Shown here piece by piece: positions 25,812-35,100 of a stretch of DNA of 64,000 nucleotides. Source of the DNA: Chryseobacterium aureum (GTDB lineage: Bacteria > Bacteroidota > Bacteroidia > Flavobacteriales > Weeksellaceae); assembly GCF_003971235.1 (NCBI RefSeq), contig NZ_CP034661.1:372001-436000 (forward strand). The letters run 5' to 3'. Within the stretch, counting starts at the first letter, position 1. The number at the start of each line of letters is the position of its first letter. The notes below the pieces were generated by a model, which did no database searches, was not told the DNA's origin, and worked only from the letters and a program-made list of their open reading frames with translations. A program made the translations under genes and the position numbers.

Positions 25812-26951
25812 TCAAAGATTTCTTTTCAAATGCTCCAAAGCCTGAATAATCAGTTCATCTTTTTTAGCAAAACTAAACCTGATATAATCAGAATTGTTTC
25901 TGGAATTATAAAAAGCAGAAAGAGGAAGGCAGGAAACCTTTTTCTCAATCGTTAGCCATTTTGAAAACTCCACATCCGTCATCGTTTTTGAAATATTCCT
26001 GAAATTGACAACCTGAAAAACACTTCCTTCCGATTTTTGTTCTATCTGCAAAGGCGTATCCTTAATCAGTTCATTAAAAATATCTCTTTTCTTCTGCATG
26101 AGTTTTTTACTGATATCCGGATCAAATACGTCAAGATATCTGGCAATAGCATACTGAGCAGGAGCATTGGCACTGTAGGAAATATACTGCTGATGGCACT
26201 GGAATCTTTTCGTTAAAGCTTCAGAAGCCAGCATATAACTCACTTTCCATCCGGAAGTATGAAACATTTTTCCAAAAGAAAAAATACAGAAAGTCTTTTC
26301 CCTGAGTTCAGGATGGATGAAAGAACTGTAGTGCTCAGCTTCATCGTAGCAATAAGTATCATATATTTCTTCGGAAATTAAATAAATATCACGGTTTTTG
26401 ATCAATTCGTAAAGTTGATTCCAATCTTCTTTTTTCCATACTTTTCCGGTTGGATTCTGGGGTGAGTTGATAATAACCGCTTTGGTTTTTTCACTGATGC
26501 AATCTTTGAGCAAATCCCAGTTGATCGTAAAATCTGCTTCAAGATCATAATAAACCGGAATCCCGCCATTCATCACTACTGCAGGACCATAAGTATAATA
26601 AGAAGGCTGGATGATAATGACTTCATCATGCTGATTCAGAACTGATTTGAGGGAAGTATATAAAGCAAAGGTTGCACAGGGAACAATTGTGACTTCCTGA
26701 TGGGTAACAGAAATACGGTTAGCCCGTTTGGCATTGAAACGTATAATACTTTCAAGCAGCAGCGGGTTTCCGGCAAGAGGTTCATAATGATATGTATTGT
26801 TTTCGGCAGCCTCTTTTAACAATATCGTGAGCCGTTCATCAATATCAAAATCGGGAAGGCCAAGGGAAAGATCAAAGCTTCCGTGCCTGGTTGCCAGCTC
26901 GGACATTTCCGTAAAAAAGGAGTAATGAGTAAATCCGTAAATTTTATCCAC
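25812..26951 (-). CDS. class I/II PLP aminotransferase (methionine/kynurenine aminotransferase-like)
   Basis: 379 aa, fold type I. The PLP lysine is in SFGKMFHTSGWKVSY; IINSPQNPTGKVW, the Asp/Tyr cofactor-contact region SEEIYDTYCYDE and YIRFSFAK with the substrate-binding Arg are intact. The sequence is closest to YbdL-type methionine or kynurenine aminotransferases. The start is GTG: TAG precedes it immediately in frame and the next ATG would remove the start of the fold (FTEMSELA). A TATATTTG box 18 bases upstream supports this start. Confidence 0.9.
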   Translation of the reverse strand: MDKIYGFTHYSFFTEMSELATRHGSFDLSLGLPDFDIDERLTILLKEAAENNTYHYEPLAGNPLLLESIIRFNAKRANRISVTHQEVTIVPCATFALYTSLKSVLNQHDEVIIIQPSYYTYGPAVVMNGGIPVYYDLEADFTINWDLLKDCISEKTKAVIINSPQNPTGKVWKKEDWNQLYELIKNRDIYLISEEIYDTYCYDEAEHYSSFIHPELREKTFCIFSFGKMFHTSGWKVSYMLASEALTKRFQCHQQYISYSANAPAQYAIARYLDVFDPDISKKLMQKKRDIFNELIKDTPLQIEQKSEGSVFQVVNFRNISKTMTDVEFSKWLTIEKKVSCLPLSAFYNSRNNSDYIRFSFAKKDELIIQALEHLKRNL

Positions 26952-26968
26952 CTATTTTGTATTTAAAT

Positions 26969-26976
26969 CAAATATA
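26969..26976 (-). promoter_or_regulatory. TAnnTTTG -7 box for the aminotransferase
   Basis: TATATTTG on the minus strand; leaves a leader of about 10 bases before the GTG at 26951. Confidence 0.5.
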
Positions 26977-27106
26977 ATAAAAATTCAATATCATATTTAA
27001 TTTAAAACTAATGAATGGTTAGGTTTGTTGTGAATTTTGCTTTCTATTAGTGTTGAATAGGGGTTGCTATTCAATAAAATTTATTATTTTTAAGAAATTT
27101 ATTTTC

Positions 27107-28147
27107 ATGAAAAAAATACTTATTCCGTTATTGGCGATGGCTGTAATGACCAGCTGTGGAACGGCAAGCCTATCCAACGGAAATGCTTCTCATCCTGTAT
27201 CTACAAAACACAGCAAAGCATTTAATAATGCCTATAAAGAGATCAATGCAGCAGACTTAAAGAAAAATCTCTATGTGATTGCAGCAGATGATATGGAAGG
27301 ACGTGATACCGGAAGCAAAGGACAGAAAAAAGCGGGTGAGTACATCATCAACTATTATAAAAACCTGGGTATTTCAGCACCTAAAGCACTAGGCTCATAC
27401 TATCAGAAAGTGCCCTCTGCATTTATGAAAAAGAGGGGAGGAGGTAATCTGCCTGATTCTGAAAATATCTTAGCGTTTATTGAAGGAAGTGAAAAACCGG
27501 ATGAGATTGTAGTGGTTTCTGCCCATTATGATCACGTAGGAACAAAAAACGGAGTCGTCTACAATGGAGCAGACGACGATGGAAGCGGAACTGTGGCTGT
27601 TATGGAAATTGCCAAGGCATTTCAGCAGGCTAAAAAAGCAGGGAAAGGTCCTAAAAGATCCATTCTGTTTCTTCATGTTACAGGAGAAGAGCACGGACTG
27701 TTTGGTTCAGAATATTATTCCGAAAATCCTGTTTTCCCATTAGCCAATACCGTGGTTGATCTGAATATTGATATGATTGGACGTGATGATCCTGCTAACA
27801 GAGGGAAGCAATATGTCTACGTGATTGGCTCCGAAATGTTAAGCTCCCAGCTTAAAGTAATTAACGAAGCCGCCAATAAAAGAACCAATAATCTTGAGCT
27901 TAATTATAAATATGATGATTTGAATGACCCGGAACAGTTATACTACCGCTCAGATCACTATAATTTTGCCAAACATAATATTCCTGTAGCATTTTTCTTT
28001 GATGGTATTCATGAAGATTATCACAAACCTGGTGATGACCCTGAAAAAATTGATTATCAGCTATTGGAAAAAAGAACACAGCTCATTTTTACTACGGCAT
28101 GGGATATCGCTAACAGAGAAGAAAGAATTGTAGTGGACAGAAAATAA
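27107..28147 (+). CDS. M28 family zinc metallopeptidase, lipoprotein
   Basis: 346 aa from ATG 27107, chosen because it gives a proper signal peptide with lipobox (AVMTSC, Cys17). The frame is open to 27050 but only with a TTG start. Zinc ligands of the M28 co-catalytic site: His and Asp in SAHYDHVG and NGADDDGSG, Glu pair in TGEEHGLFGSEY, Asp in NIDMIGR, and a last His in HEDYHKPGDD. It is an aminopeptidase-like enzyme in the periplasm or at the cell surface. Confidence 0.92.
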   Translation: MKKILIPLLAMAVMTSCGTASLSNGNASHPVSTKHSKAFNNAYKEINAADLKKNLYVIAADDMEGRDTGSKGQKKAGEYIINYYKNLGISAPKALGSYYQKVPSAFMKKRGGGNLPDSENILAFIEGSEKPDEIVVVSAHYDHVGTKNGVVYNGADDDGSGTVAVMEIAKAFQQAKKAGKGPKRSILFLHVTGEEHGLFGSEYYSENPVFPLANTVVDLNIDMIGRDDPANRGKQYVYVIGSEMLSSQLKVINEAANKRTNNLELNYKYDDLNDPEQLYYRSDHYNFAKHNIPVAFFFDGIHEDYHKPGDDPEKIDYQLLEKRTQLIFTTAWDIANREERIVVDRK

Positions 28148-28159
28148 CCACCAGTTTTA

Positions 28160-28236
28160 TTTGGGGGTTGGTTCTGATCCTTATCAAGGTGGTAATCCTC
28201 GGTAAGGATGAAGTAAATTTAACAGAAACCCCCAAA
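28160..28236. repeat. nested inverted repeat after the M28 peptidase gene
   Basis: TTTGGGGGTT (28160-28169) is the exact complement of AACCCCCAAA (28227-28236). Inside it, ATCCTTA pairs with TAAGGAT around GGTGGTAAT. It folds as a two-tier hairpin with no T-run, so it is more like a palindromic repeat than a standard terminator. Confidence 0.65.
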
Positions 28237-28256
28237 GTTGGATAAGACAGAATATA

Positions 28257-28619
28257 ATGACACCAAAACTGAAATCTATAAGACCATTTATCGGAGCACA
28301 AAATTTTGAGATCAGCAGAAATTTTTACAGGGATCTGGGATTTGAAGAAGTGGTTCTGGAACCCAAATTGTCCCTGTTTACCCGTGAAGAAATAGGCTTT
28401 TATCTTCAGGATTATTATGCAAAAGACTGGGTAGACAATACCATGGTCTTTATGGAAGTTGCCGATACCGAAGAATTTTGGAAGGAGCTTCAGGCTTTGA
28501 GACTTACAGAAAAATATGAAAGGGTAAGGTTAACGCCTCTAAGAATTATGGATTGGGGGAAAGAATGCTTTGTACACGATCCCTCCGGAATATTGTGGCA
28601 TTTCGGTGAGTTTTTTTAA
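28257..28619 (+). CDS. VOC (glyoxalase/bleomycin-resistance) superfamily protein
   Basis: 120 aa, one vicinal-oxygen-chelate domain with paired beta-alpha-beta-beta-beta modules: IRPFIGAQNFEISRNFYRDLGFEEV at the N-terminus and CFVHDPSGILWHFGEF at the end. The metal positions expected near the start and end of each module are poorly conserved (no clear His/Glu pair), so it may be a binding protein rather than an enzyme. The next gene begins 10 bases downstream. Confidence 0.85.
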   Translation: MTPKLKSIRPFIGAQNFEISRNFYRDLGFEEVVLEPKLSLFTREEIGFYLQDYYAKDWVDNTMVFMEVADTEEFWKELQALRLTEKYERVRLTPLRIMDWGKECFVHDPSGILWHFGEFF

Positions 28620-28629
28620 GAAAAAAAAT

Positions 28630-29130
28630 ATGATTTACGCATTTGATACCTATTATTATGAAGACTATGCCAATACAGTGTGTATTGCATTTGAAGACTG
28701 GACCTCTGAGAAAGAAGTCGAAGTTTTTACAGAGCAGACGCCTGTAGGTTCAGCATATGAAAGCGGAGCCTTTTACAAAAGGGAATTACCCTGCATTGTA
28801 AGCCTGCTGGATAAAATAACATTAAAGCACGAAGATATTATTGTGGTAGATGGATATGTCACTTTAGATAATGAAGGCAAAATTGGGCTGGGAGGCCATC
28901 TGTATGAAGCTTTGAAGGAGAAGTTTCCCGTTGTCGGCATTGCAAAAAATGAATTTACAACCCCGGATTCCCAGCGGAGAACTGTTTTTCGGGGTGAAAG
29001 TAAAACACCGCTTTTTGTAACTGCCATAGGTATGAGTGTAGATGAAGTTCAGCTGAAAGTGGAACAGATGCATGGTACGTACAGAATGCCTACGCTGCTG
29101 AAAAAGCTTGATCAGCTCAGCAGAGCATAA
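28630..29130 (+). CDS. minimal endonuclease V-like protein
   Basis: 166 aa from ATG 28630, against about 223 in E. coli Nfi. By eye alignment, catalytic residues are kept: Asp6 (FDTYYY), Glu52 (YKRELP), Asp74 (VVDGY) and the lysine of VGIAK. The tail SVDEVQLKVEQM..YRMP matches the end of the family. Missing are the N-terminal helices, the strand-wedging PYIP motif (here AYESG) and the late GHR histidine (here IGMS). Endonuclease V cleaves near deaminated adenine; this form may have altered substrate use. It probably shares a transcript with the VOC gene. Confidence 0.75.
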   Translation: MIYAFDTYYYEDYANTVCIAFEDWTSEKEVEVFTEQTPVGSAYESGAFYKRELPCIVSLLDKITLKHEDIIVVDGYVTLDNEGKIGLGGHLYEALKEKFPVVGIAKNEFTTPDSQRRTVFRGESKTPLFVTAIGMSVDEVQLKVEQMHGTYRMPTLLKKLDQLSRA

Positions 29131-29131
29131 A

Positions 29132-29166
29132 CAAAAAAGTCTTACAGAACAGTAAGATTTTTTTTA
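29132..29166 (+). terminator. terminator after the endonuclease V-like gene
   Basis: TCTTAC (29140-29145) pairs with GTAAGA (29152-29157); A-run before and T-run after. Confidence 0.8.
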
Positions 29167-29172
29167 ATTAAT

Positions 29173-29192
29173 AATATACCGATTGGTATATT
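29173..29192. promoter_or_regulatory. operator copy 1, upstream of thiolase
   Basis: TATACC-GATT-GGTATA dyad, within a 20-base AT-flanked palindrome. It covers the -33 region of the thiolase promoter. The form ATACCrAynGGTAT is typical of TetR/AcrR-family operators. Confidence 0.8.
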
Positions 29193-29197
29193 TAAAC

Positions 29198-29205
29198 TAT
29201 CTTTG
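29198..29205 (+). promoter_or_regulatory. TAnnTTTG -7 box for the thiolase
   Basis: TATCTTTG, exact match, between the two operator copies. Confidence 0.6.
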
Positions 29206-29247
29206 TTACAGTCCCTCGTAAAAAGGGAGATTTTTTTTCAATAAAAA

Positions 29248-29261
29248 ATACCAATCGGTAT
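29248..29261. promoter_or_regulatory. operator copy 2, just before the thiolase start
   Basis: ATACCAATCGGTAT, centred 72 bases (about seven helical turns) from copy 1 and 20 bases before the ATG. Confidence 0.8.
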
Positions 29262-29280
29262 ATTATAAAAATTAAAATCT

Positions 29281-30456
29281 ATGAAAGAAGTATTTATAGT
29301 AGCAGCCAAAAGAACCCCGGTTGGAGGTTTTATGGGAAGCCTGTCCGGATTTACGGCCCCTCAGCTAGGAGCTTTTGTCATTCAAAATGCCTATCAGAGC
29401 ATAGGGCTTACTCCCGAGCATATAGACAGTGTTTATATGGGAAATGTGCTGAGTGCCGGGCTTGGGCAGTCCCCGGCAAGGCAGTCCGCTGTTTTTGCTG
29501 AAATTCCCGTTGATAAAGATGCAGTTACAGTCAATAAAGTTTGTGCGTCCGGTATGAAATCAGCAATAATCGGAGCTCAGCAGATTCAGCTTGGGCTGGA
29601 AGATATTGTCATGACAGGCGGAATGGAAAGCATGAGCAATGTTCCTCATTATGTCAAAGTCCGACAGGGAATAAAGTTAGGAGACAGCAGCCTTACGGAT
29701 GGATTGATCAAAGATGGGCTGTGGGATGTTTATAATGACTTCCACATGGGAAGTGCAGCTGAGCTGGGCGTGAAAAAATACGGACTTACCAGGGAGGAAC
29801 TTGACGGGTATGCTCTCTTTTCGTACCGGCGGGCTCAGGAAGCAGCAAAAAATGGAAAATTCAGTAATGAATTGATCGGGATAAGAATTGAGGGTAAAAA
29901 AGGAACCGTGACTATTAATAATGACGAAGATATTGATAAACTGATTCCTGAGAAAATTTCTCTGTTGAAACCCGCTTTTGAAGCGGACGGAACCCTTACA
30001 GCAGCCAATTCAAGTAATCTGAATGACGGCGCAGCAGCGATTCTGCTGGCATCTTCCGAAGCGGTGGAACATCATCATCTGAAACCTCTTGCAAGAATTA
30101 TAGCCTATGCAGATGCTGCCCAATTGCCGGAATGGTTTACCACTTCACCTTCCATAGCGATTCAGAAACTCCTGAAAAAAACTGGGCTAAGTCTTTCGGA
30201 CATAGATTATTTTGAGATTAATGAAGCCTATTCTTCAGTGATCTTATCTAATCAGAAAATCTTAGGTTATGATATAAACAAAGTAAATGTATATGGAGGA
30301 GCCGTTGCCTTAGGACATCCTATTGGCGCTTCAGGTGCCAGAATTATGACCACCCTGGTGAATGTCTTACGCCAGGAAAAAGGAAGATACGGGATTGCTG
30401 CCATCTGTAATGGAGGAGGTGGTGCCTCCGCAATTCTTATAGAAAATATAGACTAA
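29281..30456 (+). CDS. acetyl-CoA C-acyltransferase (thiolase)
   Basis: 391 aa, standard thiolase length. The nucleophile is Cys88 in NKVCASGMKS; NEAYSS replaces the common NEAFA; GHPIGASGAR holds the catalytic His and CNGGGGA the second Cys. It either cleaves 3-ketoacyl-CoA in beta-oxidation or condenses acetyl-CoA; residues alone do not separate these. Transcription appears to be controlled by the paired ATACC..GGTAT operators. No TetR gene or other beta-oxidation gene lies nearby, so the regulator acts from elsewhere. Confidence 0.93.
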   Translation: MKEVFIVAAKRTPVGGFMGSLSGFTAPQLGAFVIQNAYQSIGLTPEHIDSVYMGNVLSAGLGQSPARQSAVFAEIPVDKDAVTVNKVCASGMKSAIIGAQQIQLGLEDIVMTGGMESMSNVPHYVKVRQGIKLGDSSLTDGLIKDGLWDVYNDFHMGSAAELGVKKYGLTREELDGYALFSYRRAQEAAKNGKFSNELIGIRIEGKKGTVTINNDEDIDKLIPEKISLLKPAFEADGTLTAANSSNLNDGAAAILLASSEAVEHHHLKPLARIIAYADAAQLPEWFTTSPSIAIQKLLKKTGLSLSDIDYFEINEAYSSVILSNQKILGYDINKVNVYGGAVALGHPIGASGARIMTTLVNVLRQEKGRYGIAAICNGGGGASAILIENID

Positions 30457-30496
30457 AGGACCCTAAATCCCTTAGATTTCAATAATTATATTAAAA

Positions 30497-30532
30497 AAGA
30501 TCCTTCTTGAAGTTAAATTTGAGAAGGATCTT
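30497..30532 (+). terminator. hairpin after the thiolase gene
   Basis: AAGATCCTTCT pairs with AGAAGGATCTT; only a short T-run follows, so termination may be weak. Confidence 0.6.
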
Positions 30533-30665
30533 CTGTATGGGTAACAGTTTGATTATCCAATAGTAAACCGAAGAGTGTATCAGTATTATTAATATATGAA
30601 AGACTTATTTTTGCTAAACTGACAAATATCAATACAATGTTATTTTTATTCATTCTAAATAAATA

Positions 30666-30673
30666 TAAATTTG
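30666..30673 (+). promoter_or_regulatory. TAnnTTTG -7 box for the GEVED protein
   Basis: TAAATTTG, exact match, 23 bases before the ATG. Confidence 0.5.
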
Positions 30674-30696
30674 TCCTAGGAAATTAACCAAAGAAA

Positions 30697-32007
30697 ATGA
30701 AAAAAATAACTACTTTTTCCGGTATTGTACTGACCTCGCTGATGAATGCTCAGGGGCAGTATTGTACACCGGCCTTTCAGTATGGGGCTGACAGTAATAT
30801 GATCAGCAATGTAACTTTCGGAACCATTAATAACCCATCATCCGTACAGTCGGGGAACGTATCGGTTTATGAAAATTTTACGGCAATTTCCACAGATCTG
30901 CAGCCGGGAAATTCTTATCCGGTTTCGGTGAAAGGTCCTTCAAGTACATTTCCGAGTGATGTAGTAGTTTTTATAGATTTTAACCAGAATGGAAATTTTG
31001 ACGATGCCGGAGAAAGCTTTTATGTCGGAAGATTGGAAGCGGCCAATCCAGCCAATGCTTTTACAGTAAATAATACGATAACAATCCCTGCCAATGCTGT
31101 CAATGGAAGCACAAGAATGATAGTTCTTAAAAATACCAATATTCAGGCTTATTCAGATCCTGCAGCACCCAATTCTATCAGTTCAGCTTGTGACAGCAGT
31201 TTAAGAGCTGGCCAGGCTGAAGATTATACCGTTAATATCATAGGAAACACCGCCAATTTCCCGGCTCCTTACTGTGGTACTGAAAATATTACCAGCCTTA
31301 CGGTTAGTGAAATTAGTACTGTAGAGTTTGCAGGAGCGGTTAAAAACAGCGTTCTGGACGGGAATTCTGATGTTCTTGAAAACTTTACAGCAACGGTTTT
31401 CAATGTGAACCGCGGCAATAGCTATCCGATAACGGTAACGGGAGGCACCCATGGCCAGACTACCGTATCAGCTTATGCTTATATTGATTTTAACCATAAT
31501 AATCAGTTTGATGCTGATGAAGTGTTTAATCTGGGCTATCTGGATAATTCCAATCCGGTTCCTGGCCGGCAGTCTGGGGCTACAACAGGCACTATCACCA
31601 TTCCGGCAGGAGCACAGCTGGGAGATACCCGTTTCAGACTGGTAAAAGCATATGAATCCAACTCTTGGATGGGAGCTTTGGAGAACCTTCCTTGCCCTTC
31701 AGGTTGGTTTATCGGCCAGGTAGAGGATTATACCCTTAACATCCAGCCTGAAAGCCTTTCTACATCAGAAGTTTTCAAAAAGAATTCAGGGAGTGTGACA
31801 ATATACCCCAATCCTACATCCGGCTCAGTAGTGATCAGGATGAAAGAAGGATTGCAGAAATATGAGATTTACACTATGTCCGGACAGAAAATGCTGGAAG
31901 GGACTTCTATGACGGTTCCTATGGACAGCTTTGTTCCGGGAACTTATCTGATCAAAATTCAGACAAAGGATCAAAAAACAGTCACAGAAAAGATAATTAA
32001 AAAATAG
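30697..32007 (+). CDS. secreted GEVED-domain protein with T9SS type A sorting domain
   Basis: 436 aa. A signal peptide (about 1-20, ending near MNAQG) is followed by two GEVED-type beta-sandwich domains, each with FIDFNQNGNFDDAGE/YIDFNHNNQFDADE and ending in QAEDYTVNI/QVEDYTLNI. The C-terminal about 75 residues are a type A sorting domain: VTIYPNPTSGSV, YEIYTMSGQKML, FVPGTYLIKI and a basic KIIKK end. It is exported by Sec and then carried across the outer membrane by the type IX machinery, where it is attached or released. Calcium-binding-like Asp/Asn loops suggest adhesion; the ligand is unknown. Confidence 0.92.
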   Translation: MKKITTFSGIVLTSLMNAQGQYCTPAFQYGADSNMISNVTFGTINNPSSVQSGNVSVYENFTAISTDLQPGNSYPVSVKGPSSTFPSDVVVFIDFNQNGNFDDAGESFYVGRLEAANPANAFTVNNTITIPANAVNGSTRMIVLKNTNIQAYSDPAAPNSISSACDSSLRAGQAEDYTVNIIGNTANFPAPYCGTENITSLTVSEISTVEFAGAVKNSVLDGNSDVLENFTATVFNVNRGNSYPITVTGGTHGQTTVSAYAYIDFNHNNQFDADEVFNLGYLDNSNPVPGRQSGATTGTITIPAGAQLGDTRFRLVKAYESNSWMGALENLPCPSGWFIGQVEDYTLNIQPESLSTSEVFKKNSGSVTIYPNPTSGSVVIRMKEGLQKYEIYTMSGQKMLEGTSMTVPMDSFVPGTYLIKIQTKDQKTVTEKIIKK

Positions 32008-32053
32008 ACACATCATATCTAAATCATATCCATATCAATTTTTGTTTTTTAAT

Positions 32054-32080
32054 CGACAGGTCATTACCTGTCGGTTTTTT
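32054..32080 (+). terminator. terminator of the GEVED gene
   Basis: CGACAGGT, loop CATT, ACCTGTCG, then a T-run. Confidence 0.92.
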
Positions 32081-32129
32081 ATTTTGGCAGGCTTTGAAAA
32101 ATGGATTATTCAGGCTGTTATTGAAAGAT

Positions 32130-35100
32130 TTATGATCTGGATTCCAGTAAATCCATCAGGTCCTGTTTAGAAAGTCCCTGAAGCTTCTTTCCGTCTGTAG
32201 TAAGCAGGTTTTGGGCCAGCTCTTTTTTCTTTTTCTGAAGCGTAAGTATTTTTTCTTCTACAGTATGGGAACAGATCATTCTTACAGCAATTACATTTTT
32301 GGTCTGCCCTATACGGTAGCTTCGGTCAATGGCCTGGTTTTCAGCCGCCGGATTCCACCATGGATCCACGAGGTAAATGTAATCTGCCTGCGTAAGATTA
32401 AGTCCCACGCCTCCGGCCTTTAAACTAATCAGGAATACGCGGATGTCTTCATTATTCTGAAAATGGGCTACTTTTTCTCCTCTGTCTTTCGTTTGGCCTG
32501 TTAAATATTCAAACTGAATGTTGTGACGTTCCAGTTCAGTTCTGATCAGATCCAGCATTCCTACAAACTGAGAGAAGACAAGAATTTTGTGATCTTTTGA
32601 TTTGCCAAGGATTTGCTCCGTCAGAATTTCGATTTTAACGGCATTTTCACCGGAATATCCCTCTTTCATCAGAGCAGGGGAATTGCATATCTGTCTGAGC
32701 CTTGTAAGCCCCGTAAGAACATGCATGCTGTTTTTGTTCAGATCATCGTCATCATTGGCGGCAATAAATTCTCGAAGCTCTTTTTCATAGGCATCGTAAA
32801 TCTTTCGCTGTTCCGTATTCATTTCACAATAGATTACCGTTTCTGTTTTTTCCGGAAGTTCTTTGGCAACCTGTTTCTTCGTTCTTCTGAGGATAAATGG
32901 TTTTATTTTTTGCTGAAGTTCGATAGCACGTTTGCTGTACTCAAATTTATCAATTGGAATGGCATAAATATCTTTAAAATACTGCCTGCTTCCCAACAGT
33001 CCGGGACAGGCAAAAGAAAGCTGGCTGTAAAGATCAAAAGTGCTGTTTTCGACAGGGGTACCAGTGAGTACAATCCTGTTTCTGGACTGAAGCAGGCGTG
33101 CCGCCTTATATCTTTCTGAATTAGGGTTTTTAATCACCTGAGATTCGTCCAGAAATACATAGTTGAATTTAAAACCTTTCAAAAACCTAATGTCTGAAAG
33201 AAGCATTCCATAGGTAGTGAGGACTACCTCATAATCAGGCATATGAGCCGTTGTTTTTGGGCGGTCTGCACCATAATGAACAAGAACTTTTACAGATGGT
33301 GCGAATCTGCTGATCTCTTCCTGCCAGTTGAAAAGCAGGGATGTGGGAACAACAATCAGGTTGGTGGTATGTCCCCGTTTTTCTCTTTGAGAAAGAATAA
33401 AAGCGATGATCTGGATGGTTTTTCCCAATCCCATATCATCAGCCAGACATCCACCGAAATTGAAGCCGTCCAGGAAATTAAGCCAGTTCAGCCCATCGTG
33501 CTGATAATCCCTAAGATCAGCTTTCAGGTCAGCAGGAATTGCTACTTCCGCAATGTCTTTTACCTTTGAAAACTTTGTAGAATAGGAGGTAAGTTCTTCC
33601 TGAACTTCTTTACTGAGGACTTCTTTTTCAAACAACGATGCGACCTCCGTAAAATTGATTTTCGGGATTTTTAGAAGTTCTTCATCAATTTCCCCTGCAC
33701 GGAAGTACGCAGATATCTTTTCTATCCATTCTTCAGGAAGAATTCCCATGCTTCTGTTATCCAGCTGAACGAACTTGCTTTTATTCCGGATGGCCCGGTG
33801 AAGTTGTTTCAGGGAAGCTTCTTTGGGGCCAAATCCAACTTTTAATTGAGCATTAAACCAATCCAGCCTGCTGGTGATCTGGATATTGATTTTAGCCCGG
33901 TGAGGATTTAATTGGTTGTTTTTTAGTTCGTTAAAACCGAGTATGATGATTCCTTCATTTCGCCAGGTCTCAAATGCATCAAGAAACCAGTTGTTGTCCA
34001 GGAATTTATCTCTGTGAAGATAAAAATACTGATAGCCGTCCATCTGTTCTTCAAAATCAGGATGCTGCTGCATCACCAAAGAAGTAAAGTGCGCTTCAGC
34101 TGATTCATTTCTCTGTACGGTAAAAGGATTTCCATTCTGATCCGTATCAAAAAGCTGCTTTCTGGAATAGACTGCAACTTCTACATCCCCGTATTTCATG
34201 ACGGGAGTAATTCCTATATAATTTTGCTGCTGACGGAGATAAATGATCTTTTCGGTCTGATAATTCTTTTCTTCAAGCTGTACTTTTGTTGCGGACCGTA
34301 TATAACTGTAATTGATATGGATACGTTCTTCTAAATTAGAAAGGATGTTCTGCATGAATGCCTCATATTTTGAAGAATGAATCAGTAAAATCTCATTATT
34401 GGCTTTAAAGAACCGGATGATTCTGAGCATGTCCGGATCGTCTATAAAGCTGATAATGTTTCGGTTATAAACAAAATATTCGTTTCTCAGAACCATATGT
34501 TTAAAGGGAACAGAAATGTCATTAAACAGCAGTTCTCCGGTAATTTCAAAAAACGGATCTTTCTTAAATACAGATAATTGAACCTCTGCATCTAAAGTAT
34601 TCAATTCAACTTTAGAAAGTGATTTTGCAGAAACCGTTTCTGCAATTTCCCGTTCATGATAATAGACTTCCAGCCCCAGTGGATTCAGCACAATAAGTTT
34701 TAGAGCTTCCAGTTCTGACGGATTGTAATCTTCATTATAATTATTCTGAAAAGAGGTGATGGCGGTATAAAATTTAATGTCTCCGGGTTTCTCGGCCTTC
34801 CATATCAGCTGCATGGCATCTACAGGAGTGACCGGATTTTTTATTTTTCCTGTCTGCGTAATTTCTGCCTCCATCAGAGCGAAGGTCATGTGATTATAAT
34901 AACGGTGCTTACCAATGACCAATATTTGTTTTTTTCCACTTTCCAGCACTGCCAGTTCATCCAGTTTAGAAGGAAGCCTGGGAAGAAGATCTTTTGTCAG
35001 CAGCATATCATCTACTGGAAGCATTTCTTTGATTCTGGGAAGTACTTCAATGCTGCCATTGGTGTATTCCAGCTGAAAATACTGATCCAGATCCGGTTCA

